Assembly: GCF_000340215.1 (NCBI RefSeq)
Contig: NW_006921541.1
Coordinates: forward strand, 3,135,527-3,199,526
DNA: 64,000 bases
Direction of reading: 5' to 3'
Source of the DNA: Pseudocercospora fijiensis CIRAD86
Lineage: Eukaryota; Ascomycota; Dothideomycetes; Mycosphaerellales; Mycosphaerellaceae
Of this stretch, positions 1 through 10,411 are shown piece by piece. The notes under the pieces were generated by a model. That model saw only the letters and a program-made list of their open reading frames with translations. It was not told where the DNA came from and ran no database searches. The translations under genes and the position numbers were made by a program. Positions within the stretch are counted from its first letter, which is position 1. The number at the start of each line of letters is the position of its first letter.

Positions 1-2262
1 ATACTACGGGCCTTAATTTACTAGCGATAGGATATCCTATTTGTCGCAAAGACTAGTTTAGGTAAGAGCCTAATCTTCTAGGCTTTTACTATACTTACTA
101 GATAGACTACTATCTAGTTAGTGCCTCTTACTCGGCTCGGGGCGGAGCAAGAAGCGGACTTAAAGAAGATCGTAGGGGAATACGTTAATCCCGTACTAGT
201 TACGAGTAAGGCTAAGCGGCGGGATCTAGATTTGTTTACTAAAATTAGGGCGGGCTAGTACGATTATATTATTCTAGGCCCGGAGTAGGCCGTATCTAAC
301 GACTTTAAGGATACCCTAAAGGATCCGAATCTTTCCTTACGTATCGGGCTAGTCGCATTCGATAAAATTTATCTCCTCTCGAAATAGGCTAGCTTCCGCG
401 AGGAATTCCTTATAGTCGCGCAGCTTAGGCAGCTTCTCCGCTAGGACTATATATAGTTTGGCTATACTAGAACCCTAGATGCTATAACCTAAGCCTATAT
501 ATTGAATTATAGCAGGTTTAGACCGGTCGGGTACGAGCTATATTATTCTATAGTGCTACGGACTAGCATCGATCGCGTTAACTATACGTATATCTTTAAA
601 GAGTTAGATGAAAATACGAAGTCGGTCTATAGCTAGTTGTATTTTGTAATCGAAAAGGCCGTAAGCCCCGCGGGCTCGCCTCTACCCGCTACGGGCTCGA
701 ATTTGTCTACTGCTACGCTAGCTAATACGGGCGAAGCCTAGTCCGTAGCGGAGCAACGGGCTACGCTAGCGGAGATACTAAAGACTATTATCTTTATCGA
801 TAGTCGCCCGGACGTAATCGCGCTTATAAATCGCGTTCGAGCCTAGCTAGTACTTCGGACTAAGGACCTGTGTCGAGAAAACTAGTATTATTAGGGAAAT
901 AGGTCTAATCCTATACTAAACGTTCTTAGAATTGTCTAATTCTATATATCCGCTATGCCTATATACGATTAGGACCTACGGTTTCGTAAGTTTAGCGTAG
1001 CGGATAGTACTATCTGTATTATAATTGCTACTACCGCCCTTAGCGTAGGCATTAACATCCGTATAGTGCAAATCGTTATCTAGTAGGGTCTTATATTAGA
1101 GTATAACTACCTAAATCTTCGCTAGCGTCTCGGGCGTACCGGTCGGAATATAGTTCCGAGTAATCTTCGTAGCGAGGTATTCGTATTCTAGCTAGCGTAG
1201 ATAAGGAATACAAAAAAACGGCTTAGGGATTAGCCGGTAGAGGGTAGCAAGGTCCGTAGCGGACCTCGCGTCGCCCGTAAGGGCAAGTTCTAGACGTAGC
1301 GGGAAGGATTATACTTAATACTTAACGTCGATGTCTCGCTTAATAGTAATCGAGAAGATAAGAATACCGATACTAAGGACGGCAATTCCGCTACGCCTAT
1401 AGCTTTACGCGCGCCTCGTATACGCGGTGCCTACTAGTTAAATACTAAAGCGAGCCGCCGCGTAGTAGTCCCGGGGGATCTGCTTAATATATAGAATGCG
1501 CCGTGTATTCGCAAAGTGTAGGACGACAAGCTTAGCGAGAATAAGTGCTTAGACCCGAAGGTATCTATATTAAGCGAAGTCTACTATAATCGGTATAACT
1601 ATAATATACGGAGTGAACTGCCTATACCGCCGGATAGGCAGAACAGCCTTCCCTAACTAGTATCTAATTCGAGGCCTAGTTTCGCATTTACGCGGTTAAC
1701 GGAGTAGTGTATTACAGTTCTCGAGGATCGCGTAGCGGGGGAATATAGATTCAGAATGCTATAGAATGCACTAATAGATAAGTAGCTTATATATAGCCTT
1801 TGTCGGATCTACTAGGATTATTCGAGTATAGACTAGGATACCTTCGATAGCGATATACTTAGAAGTAAGTTAGATTAGCTAGCAGTTAGGAGAAGGACAA
1901 AACATCGGATTAGGTATATACTCGACGTATAGGAGTACCGCGATAAGACGATTACTTTTAGGAGCAGCGGAGCAGCCGATTCTAGCGGCGGAGATAGTAA
2001 CGAATCTAGCGGTGTCGAAACCGTTACTCTTCTCGATCTCCTCGTCTAGTTTATACGGTATATTAAAGAAGATGTAGTCTTGAAATAGATAGAGTATAAG
2101 GCGGCGTAGGCAGCGAAGGCCGCTACGGCTAAGGTAGCGAGCGCCGCGAAGGAAGCCAAAGATACGTTGCTTATAGAGATACTAGACGACTAGCGCCGAG
2201 CGTATCTACGGTCTACGTAGGAGAACAATATAAATGTAGCGGCGTTAGCTGTCGCTAGTTAA
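1..2262 (+). pseudogene. RecQ-like SF2 helicase relic (5' cut by window)
   Basis: Read in frame 1 with TAG/TAA taken as mutated Gln/Trp, the first 1.2 kb shows the ordered motifs of a RecQ/DEAD-type superfamily 2 helicase. There is a Walker A-like AKTSLGKS near 49-72, a LGPEQA segment near 274-291, a degenerate motif II VAFDKIYLL near 350, a motif III-like WFGYTRTLD near 460, a motif IV-like IFIDSRPDV near 790, motif V ATTALSVGINI near 1030 and motif VI QRLGRTGRN near 1120-1145. Related helicases are known from subtelomeric telomere-linked helicase genes and from fungal mobile elements. The C-terminal part from about 1200 to 2262 is charged and has no family I recognise; its end is approximate. 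Dozens of in-frame stops make it a pseudogene. It lies on the opposite strand from the DUF6589-like relic, which it faces convergently. Confidence 0.75.
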
Positions 2263-4874
2263 GGACGCCGAATTTAGTAGAGGAGAGCACCGGAAACCGG
2301 TAGTATAACTAATTTGCGGAAAATGGCGCTAATAAAGAGTGCACTCGAGGTTAGAGAATAGGCTAGTAGCGGCTCTAATTAATCCTACGGCGGAGATAGT
2401 AGCGTACCTACTAGATCTATAGTAATTAATAGGTATCGATCTTTGTAAGGGAGTCCTTCGAGTATATAGGATACTACTATATATCTAGTGTCGGGCCTAA
2501 CGGGGTAGTAGCGACTAGAAGTAGCGAGCTTCGACTCTAGATACGTATTAGAGTTCCTACTAGATACGGACCTAGCCCTCTCCGCTACGGAAGAGCTATT
2601 ACCTACGAGGGCCGCTAGATCGAAGCGTAGGCGACCTAATATACCTAAATCTGCTTCCGATATAGGAACACTATCGAAAAAACGTCGTCGTAAGGAGCCT
2701 CCCGAGCTAAAGATACTAATCTATAAACAGTCCTATTTTAGTAGGGTACACTAATATACTGCGTCGCCGTCTAGTCGCCCGCTACGGAATACGAAGGTCC
2801 CGCAACGGGTAAGACAGTATTTTAGGGTATTAGATCTAGCTCTAGCTCTAGTTTTAGAGTAGACCTTTATTTGCTCCGGTATAGAAGACTTAGATCGCGC
2901 CTTCTTTAGTCGTCTTATTTCTAGTTATATATAGCTTTATTTCCGCTACGTATAGCCTAACTTCCGCCGTATATGCCTTGTTCTACTATTATACGTATAA
3001 CGTATATAACGCGTTTGTTCCGAACTTTACTTTATACGCTATCCGTACGCGTAGTAGCTATATTTAAAAGGACGCTTCTTCGACTTCTTCTCCTTCTCCT
3101 TCTTCTATATATATATAGCGATTACTACCTTCTACTACTTTCGACTACTTCTAATTAAGACTTTCTAAATAAGACTATTAAGTCTTACCCGTAGCGGTGC
3201 CCTCTTTGTCCGCGTCGACAGATCCGCCTCTCTCTACTACCTCTAAATAAGACCTCTAAGCTTCCTATTAACGAATCTCTAATTATATTTAAGACCTCTA
3301 AGTCGTACGATATGTTAGGCAGTAATAGCGGCGGCGGTGCTCCTCGCGGCGGCGGTGCTCCTCGCGGCGGCAGTGCTCCTCGCGGCGGTAGTGCTCCTCG
3401 CGGCGGTAGTGCTCCTCGCGGCGGTAGTGCTCCTCGCGGCGGTAGTGCTCTAAGCCGCGGCGGCAACACTCCCTATCTCCTAACTTATAGTCGCGGTAGT
3501 AGTCGCCGTCTTTAATTTCGAGGACCTACTCCTAGTAGCGATACCTTATCTAAGTTCTCGAATCTAGGAGGCTACGCGGAGTATACGCGTCGCCTTACGG
3601 CGTTATCTACTCTACTAGAGCCGAGTTAGATCTATCTACTATAGTATAAGATTAACGATATAGAGGCAAGTATACGCTAGCTAGACGAGACGGACTAGGA
3701 CCTACGCGCGCGTATAAACGAGAATTTCGAGGCGGGCTATATCGATCTCCGCGGCGCTCCGTATAAAGAAGATAACCGGCGCGTCCCTTTCGAAATATAG
3801 AACAACTAGCACAATAGAGGCCGCCTCGTCGATCGTGCTACGCGCGATCGAATACTAATCTTTAGCCTACGCTTAGGCCTAGCACTAATACTAGGCTTAG
3901 CACTAATATTAGGCCCGGTACTACCGCCTCGATTCGGCGTAGGTCTAACCTACGGCGGAACCTATTAACTCCGCTACGAGGCTGTTATAAGAGGGGCTCG
4001 CTATGCTTCTAGCGAATCTAGTTCTAGCGCTAATGTCTTCGATAATGTATAAGAATCTATAACGCAAGTAATAAGAAGCGCCTCGATCTCGCCTTCGGAC
4101 AATAGTACGACTATCTAGCAAATAAGCCCTAGTAGTAGTATTATTATAGGCGGCACTATACCGGACCGGTCTACTGCTCCTAGCAATACTACTACTCTAG
4201 GCGGGAATACGAGTATGTCTAATAACACTCCGTAGCGGGTAGGTAGTACTCCGTAGCGGCTAGTCTTTCTAGGCGCCGATCCTCGTAAGCGGATTCTATT
4301 AGAGCAGTAGGCGCAAAACCTACGCGAGGTAGCGTATCGCAGTCGAGACCCTACGCGGTAGCTATAAGATAATATCTTCCGATAAGAAGCTATAGAAAAG
4401 GCCGTATCTAAGGACAAGGCAAATGCTACCCTAGCTAGGGCGCGTATATAGAAGGAAAAGAATCGGATCGCACTACTAGGTAGTAGCGGTAGTAGTAGCG
4501 GGTAGTACGGCGGTAGTAGCGGTAGTATACGAACTCCGTAGGATTAGACTAGGACTCCGTAGCAATCTATACCGTTCTCCGGTAGGTCTAATACGTCTAT
4601 TATATCGCTACCGATATCGAATATAGTACTCTCCTAACGTACGCTATCGATACCCCCTCGATTCGAAGGCTACCTACTACTTATAGGTCTATATAACTAT
4701 AGTCGCTACTTAAAGGAGATCTGCGACGGCGCTGTATAACCGAGACAAGCTAAGACTATATATAGCAAGGACGGTATAGGTGCGCGATAGTAGACATATA
4801 ATCGGTGCTATAGCGGGCAAGCGAAGCGGACCTGCGACTAGCTACTACGGTAGTCGACTAGATAGGCTATCTAA
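2263..4874. other. RIP-mutated outer-element sequence, unassigned
   Basis: Apart from the minisatellite described separately I recognise nothing here. Long runs lack TGA, but that follows from RIP composition and is not evidence of coding. Repeated CCGTAGCGG or CCGCTACGG 9-mers are present. Confidence 0.6.
3327..3456 (+). repeat. 18-bp GC-rich minisatellite
   Basis: About seven tandem copies of an 18-bp unit, GCGGCGGTAGTGCTCCTC with small variants. On the + strand one frame reads a Gly-Gly-Ser/Gly-Ala-Pro-Arg hexapeptide repeat. The first copies differ mainly at one base (GGCGGT, GGCAGT, GGTAGT), partly in the CpA-to-TpA direction expected of RIP. Confidence 0.9.
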
Positions 4875-5648
4875 GAGCGAATAGGTAGGAGCTTCTAATT
4901 TAATAAAGTTATCTTTAATCGTACCTTTAATATCTTAGAAACGCTACGTAGATTGGCCGAGAAGGACCTAAAGGTATAGGAAAAGAAGTAGCGCGAGTAC
5001 GTATACAAACTCCGTAGTATTATCGAGAAGTTCCGCCTCGGATCCGGCGACGTCCTTAAGGAGCTCCTTAAGGGCCTAAATAAGGAGCGCGATGCGAATA
5101 GCGGACAGGTATAGGGCACGATATACGCTAACGGCCGCTCGGTCTACTACGCTAGTTATAACGGCCTATCTAAGAGCCGCACTCTCTACCTATCGCTCCT
5201 ACTAGCTAACATCGTTATCGACGAAGAGGTTGAGGCAGAAGTGCGCCGTTACTTACGTACTATTAGTCCTAAGGTAGCTCGCGAGTAGTATTATAGTAAG
5301 AATATAGAGTAGATGCGGGCGAGGGCTAGCCCGCTACGGACTTTCTTTGCTTCTATAGGTTACTTCTTCTCTAATATTTCACCGGCTCTAGGTCTTTTAG
5401 TATCGGTACGACAGAATAGATAGTATTTCTCGAGTAGTATTAGTATTGTTCTTATTATATAATACGATACGAGGGCCGAGTAGAGCTATTAGATACTATA
5501 AATCTAATTATAGAAGGCATTCTGCTACTACTCTCTTATCCGCGGCGGCCTAAAGTACTTCCGTAGCTCTTGTTCGAATGTCCGTCCTTCTAGTTCGTTC
5601 GAGTTTTCGGATATAGGGTACGGATTCGGGAGTATAATAGTAGTATAG
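4875..5648 (+). other. Possible unassigned coding relic of outer element
   Basis: One + frame over this stretch reads, with stops treated as mutated Gln/Trp, as a plausible soluble protein tail. It has a Lys/Glu/Arg-rich helical segment in its first 60 codons, then a Ser/Tyr-rich part, and ends at adjacent TAG TAA. No family is recognised. Because RIP removes TGA, an open appearance is weak support and this may not be a gene. Confidence 0.25.
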
Positions 5649-5725
5649 TAAAAAAAAAACAACCGCTAAAGTCGAAGTAAATATTAGAACTTCGCGTAAA
5701 ACTTCCTAAAATGGACGTTATATAA

Positions 5726-6188
5726 TTAAACTGTTAGTAGGTCTGATATATCTAGTATTATATCTTCGACATTTTCAAATATTACATTTTAATCCGTATC
5801 TAGTCCCGCATCGTAAGTATCTAAATCCGTATCGGGTGCTACGGCTATAGATACGCCTTTACGTAGATATTTTGCATTAAAATCCTACACTTCCTTATAG
5901 ATTTTATTAATACTAGCTTAGTACGGGTTAGGTATAATAGGAGGATTATCTGCGCTGCGGCACCGATCGCCTACGCTACGGTATATAGTAAAGAGTCGAG
6001 CGGAGAGCCCCTAAATTTCGTAAGTTATATCCTTATAGGAATGATTAGTAGTATTCCGGATCCCGAATTCGTCCTCGAAAGCATTATTTACTTGCATTAT
6101 AGCGAAAGTAGTGTATAAAACACGATTAAATGTTTCTACTATATTATACGTCGAATTCTTAAAATTTCGTATATTATTTTTATACCGT
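5726..6188 (-). pseudogene. DUF6589-like relic, C-terminal part
   Basis: This is the C-terminal portion of the DUF6589-like reading frame whose larger part is at 18368-20900. It is interrupted by the Gypsy element. The minus-strand frame begins at the target duplication and continues with a Tyr-Asn-Ile-Val-Glu-Thr-Phe-Asn run and acidic C-terminal codons to a TAA at 5726-5728. That TAA could be an original stop or a RIP-converted CAA. Joining it to 18368 with one ACCGT copy keeps the frame open across the junction. TAG/TAA replacements elsewhere mark it as a pseudogene. Confidence 0.65.
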
Positions 6189-6467
6189 TATTGGCTAGTA
6201 ACCGGCCCCACACACCTAGGCTGAGTTTTGAGCCTATATAAGAGGCCTCCTTCTGTATTAGAGATAGAGCACTAACCTCGTATAGTACATTGTTTACGTT
6301 ACACTTCTACAATGCCTATATTGCAGGGCTCTAGTCTTTAGCCTAAGCAACCGTCTTATTATCCTATTATGCTAAATATAGCTGCCTATATTGCTATAGG
6401 TTATGTTACCCTCGGTAGCCTATACTATTACTGCTAGTAGTAGTAGTGGTTTTGGTTTCCGTCCTTT
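6189..6467 (+). repeat. 5' LTR of the Gypsy element
   Basis: 279 bp, collinear with the 3' LTR without gaps. By eye there are 12 differences, every one a CpA/TpA or TpG/TpA pair. It starts TATT, where RIP of a canonical TG start would give TA. A TATATAAG core-promoter-like box lies at about 6235-6242. Confidence 0.95.
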
Positions 6468-6469
6468 AT

Positions 6470-6481
6470 TAGAGCCGAAGG
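6470..6481 (+). other. Gypsy primer-binding site
   Basis: TAGAGCCGAAGG lies two bases after the LTR. With TAG read as RIP-altered TGG it becomes a TGG-initial tract complementary to the CCA 3' end of a tRNA. I cannot say which tRNA. Confidence 0.55.
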
Positions 6482-7294
6482 TAGGGCTATCTCTTTATAT
6501 CTAATAGGTTCGGGTATGTTAAAGGTAGTCTCTAGGCACGAATAGCTATAACTAAAGCGAGGGTACGACAAGAGCCTACGATACGGACGATACCGAAGTA
6601 TCTTAAGGGGCTATTACGACAAGCAGAGAAACCTCTTAACGAGGGCATCGCTTTAACCCCGAAAAGCTGCAAACCCTTAGGACTGTTATAGCTTAGGGCC
6701 TAGTCTATAGCTACGGCTAGCTTCTAAGGACTCGGCTCCGGGTCGAAGACCTATTTAGTACCGCTTGCTCGAGATAAGCCCCGCCTAAGGAGGAGATAGA
6801 CTAATCACCTATCGGCCTTGCTTGGTTTGCTAAGACTATTAATTAATAGCAAATACGGATTGTAGGTCGGATAGCTAGGGAGTCCCCTATTAATCGGGTA
6901 GGGCGTTCCTAGATTCGCAGCCTCGCTTAGATAGTACTTAGCCTTCTACTAGAAAAAGAAGGCTACCGCCCCCCCGCCTAGCTAAAGGAGATACGAGCTA
7001 GTTTCTAGGATCTAGGTATAAATAGAGATTGCAGTCTCTCCCTCCGAGCGGCTTTTGTCTAAAATCTACTAAACTAAGCTCCTAGAGGTAGTTAGGCGAC
7101 CCCTAGGAGGCCAAATCCTAATACTACCCTAGGGGTAACACTAGGAGAAACAGCCTAATATACTACTCTCTCGTATAGCAACATTACAATAAACCAAATA
7201 GACTAAAGTTACTAAAAACACATTCATATAGCATTCCATTTCAACTTTATATAGCATTCTATTTTAGCTATTTCAACTATTTTATAACAATCGA
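6482..7294 (+). other. Gypsy leader region
   Basis: Leader between primer-binding site and gag. It contains the first copy of the GC-rich inverted repeat (7118-7145). One frame starting near 6516 reads with few stops, but I recognise no protein and do not call a gene. Confidence 0.5.
7118..7145. repeat. Boundary hairpin motif, copy 1
   Basis: Inverted repeat with CTACCCT and AGGGGTAAC at its centre, placed upstream of gag. It is the most diverged of the five copies. Confidence 0.6.
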
Positions 7295-10200
7295 ATAAGC
7301 TCTAGCTCTAGCGAAAACGAACATCGAGAATTAGCGGAATCCTCTAAATCCGAAAACGCCCCTAATCCTATTAACGAAGAAATTAGGCGGCGACTAGTTA
7401 ATATAAGTAAGCCTCCTACGCCCTCTACGCTAGAGGCGCTCTATACTATCCTTATAAAAATGATAGAGAAGCAAACTAAGCTTCTCCGTTAAAATAAGCG
7501 TCGCCCGCTAGAGCTAGGGAGTAGGGCAAATCCCCTATTCGAAGGGTAGAACGCTATAGCATATGTTAAGCGCTTTAAGGAAGGCTTAGTTAATTACGAG
7601 CTCGATAGAGAATCCGACTAGTATAAGATTCGGTCCTTTACGAGGACTACCTCCTCTAAGCTTTACCGAACCCTTAAAAGCCTAGTTAGCTATCTAGAAA
7701 AGGACGACAAGTCTAATGCTAACTAGGAGACCTTTAAGATAGCCTTTATAAGGGAGTATCGGGAGCGCGATAGCCGTCGTATTAAAGGTAGTCGTACGTA
7801 GCTCGAGTCCCTCTGCTTAGTAAGGCGTACTAAGGATAACGACCTAAAGGGGTATGTCCGCGAGTTTGTCGAGTTAGCGGATAGCATCGAACAGAGTAAC
7901 CTCGAAAACTCTTAGAGAACAAGGCTGCTCCTCTAAGGGTTGCCGTAGCCTATAGCTTAGCGTATCTTCCGTCGCTGCAAGCTTAGCGAGGCCGATCCTA
8001 AGAGCTTTAGGAAGTATAAAGAGGTCCTAGTGTATATTAAGGCCGATATTAATAGCGCAGCCGATACGAGGAAGTTTATCTACGGCGAAGACCGGAATAA
8101 CCTAGCGTAGGTTAGGAAAGAAGCCTTAGTAAGTAAGGGACCTAAGTTCCTTCCTAAATCGTAAAGTAGTCCTAAGACCGTAACTCCTACTGTTACTAAG
8201 CACTCTTAAGATGTCGCGGACTTGGCTAAATCCCTAGCCTAGCTAAACCTAAATGCGAAAGCATTATAGCGAGTTAGGGAGGTTATTAATGCTACTATAC
8301 TAGGCGATATACTACTAGTCTACTAGGTTTCAGATCCTAACTACCCTAAAGCCCCTTTAGTAGATGTCTACGCTATACGGAAGATCTATTCTAACTTAGA
8401 TAGCAAGTGCTAGATGTATAGCGGGTTCAAATATGTCTAATCGTCCTACCCTATCTAGAAAGAGCTTCTTAAAAGGAAGCTTATTATGCAAGTAAATAGC
8501 CGATTCTACTATATAGATACCGGCGACAAGATTGATTTCGAATAGGATCGGAGAGCCCCGAAGCTGCCTTAGCTAAAGACCCTTCTAGAAAAGAAGTATA
8601 GCGGCAAGATCGAGTTTAAGGATACTAGGAACAGTACCTTCGCCGCTATTGCTAAACGAGAAACTTAGAAGGTTAGGGCAAAACAGGTTAAGGAGCGAAG
8701 CAGTAACGGTACTACTAAGCCTATTAAAGTTAACTTTGTTTCTTAGGATCCGGACGCAGTTACTAATGTTTACGCGGTTACTAAGAACAGTATAGATGTC
8801 TACGCTGCTATACGGTCTTAGACCTAGTCCTAAAGCAAGGGCAAGAGCCCTTAGAACCCTACTCGCCCTAGTACGGCAGCCCCTACTAGGGTACTAAAGA
8901 ACAAGGCGGCCGACAAAGCCAAGCAACAGCGAGAGTTAACCGCTAAAACTAAGACTCTCTAGGCAGCTACAGACCGCGCTGCCCGATCTAGCACCGCACC
9001 TAGCACCGCCCCTAGCACCCTACCTATAGAAAGCCTAGTCGTCCTAGAGACTCTAGAGGTCGATATAGAGGATGTTACTACTAACATTAGTAGTACCCTA
9101 GGTCTAGCTAACCTACCGGCCTATAAACGGAAGTTATCCGACCTAAAGAGCTTTCGCTTTAATAGATACATAAAAAAGTATAGTACTAGCCTAGCTAACT
9201 CCTTAGATACAAAGGCAAACGCTCTCTTCTAGGCTTTATAGTTCCTAGACCTTAAGTCTAATGTGTCTATAGGAGAGCTGCTAGTATACGGTTTGCCTAC
9301 TAACCTATTCTAGAGCCGAATCCCTAACGATGCTACCTTTATAAAAGACCTTACTGCCCTCCGAAGGAAACAGGGACGAGAAGACTATATCGACGTCTCT
9401 TCCCTATAGTTCCTTCCTAAATTTTTAGGTGCCTAAGAGTTAGCCGAAGGCGAATCGGTAACCTACGAGAACTAAGAGACTATCGATAATGCTAACGAAG
9501 AGGGAGTTAAGGAGATAGGCCGAGGGGATAGTAATAATCCCGACTCTGCTCTAGTTTCAGTCTCTATTAAGGCTATCCGGTTTACTAGCTAACAAATCGG
9601 TCGAGTAGGACCTCCTCGACCTAAAGAACTTTACTCTATCCCTAATAATATAGACCTTTCCGTAGTTACCCGTTCCTTCGCCGTCGTCCCTACTATCTAT
9701 ATTTAGGTTACTATCGGGAGCTATAGTTAACAGATGCTAGCAATACTTAATAATAGTTTAGAGTTACTTATTATAAGTAAGCGCTAGGCTAAACAGCTTA
9801 GACTGCTAATAAATAGAGACATTTCCCTTAGTATATAGGGAGTGAATAGGGAGGTTGCGCTAGTAGGTGCCTACTATAATGTTATAGTAGACGCTTTCGG
9901 TATATACTTTTCCTTTACCTTCTAGATTGCCGCCGACCTAAACACGCTAATCATTCTAGGTCGGCTATAGTCTCGCATAACTCGTAGTATCTAGCGCAAC
10001 TACGACGATAGCTCCTAGGAGGGAACTATCGCTAACTAGAAGGGCAACCGAGTCGTTTTTACTAGTTATATCGGCAATACTAGCTACAAGTCCTACGAGG
10101 ATATCCTTACTGCTTCTAGACGGTCTTCGGGAAACGCTACGGCGCGGTTGTAAGACCGGCAATCTACGCTATAAGTTAGTATAGCTTAAATAGGTCATTT

Positions 10201-10383
10201 CTAGAAGTACGCCGTTCCGTACGTTAGGGCAAGTTTCTAGGTTCTATACTAAGAAGACGAATGCTCGAAGCGATAGCGAGCATAACACAACGACTACCTA
10301 ATACCCGAGTTAAGGTAATAATGCTGTTACAAGTATTACTACCGGACGCGGGTCTACCCGAACTAACTAATTAGAGCGCGAGT
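7295..10383 (+). pseudogene. Gypsy gag-protease relic
   Basis: The frame opens at an ATA that RIP would produce from ATG, followed by Ser-Ser-Ser, and stays in one phase for over 2.6 kb. The first 300 codons resemble fungal Gypsy capsid proteins: a region of the type FEGxNAxxYxxRFxxxL is followed by a charged helical stretch. A Lys/Thr/Ala-rich linker comes near 8650-9000. Around 9700-9980, in the same phase, lies a retropepsin-like segment. It has LNNSLELLIIS where family members have a D(N/T)GS catalytic motif, followed by IILGR. The catalytic Asp is replaced by Asn and the Gly by Ser. Many TAG/TAA codons interrupt it. The 3' end is uncertain because RIP-made and original stops cannot be separated. 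Confidence 0.75.
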
Positions 10384-10411
10384 CTAATGCTACCCCGGGG
10401 GTGTTATTACG
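10384..10411. repeat. Boundary hairpin motif, copy 2
   Basis: CTAATGCTACCCC followed by GGGGGTGTTATT, at the gag-pol junction. The ATG inside it (10387) is in the phase of pol. Confidence 0.8.

Noticed and set aside
3312..3515. 67-codon + frame rich in GGSAPR as a gene
   Set aside because: It is the translation of the minisatellite inside RIP-mutated DNA; the antisense Pro-Arg frame is the same repeat.
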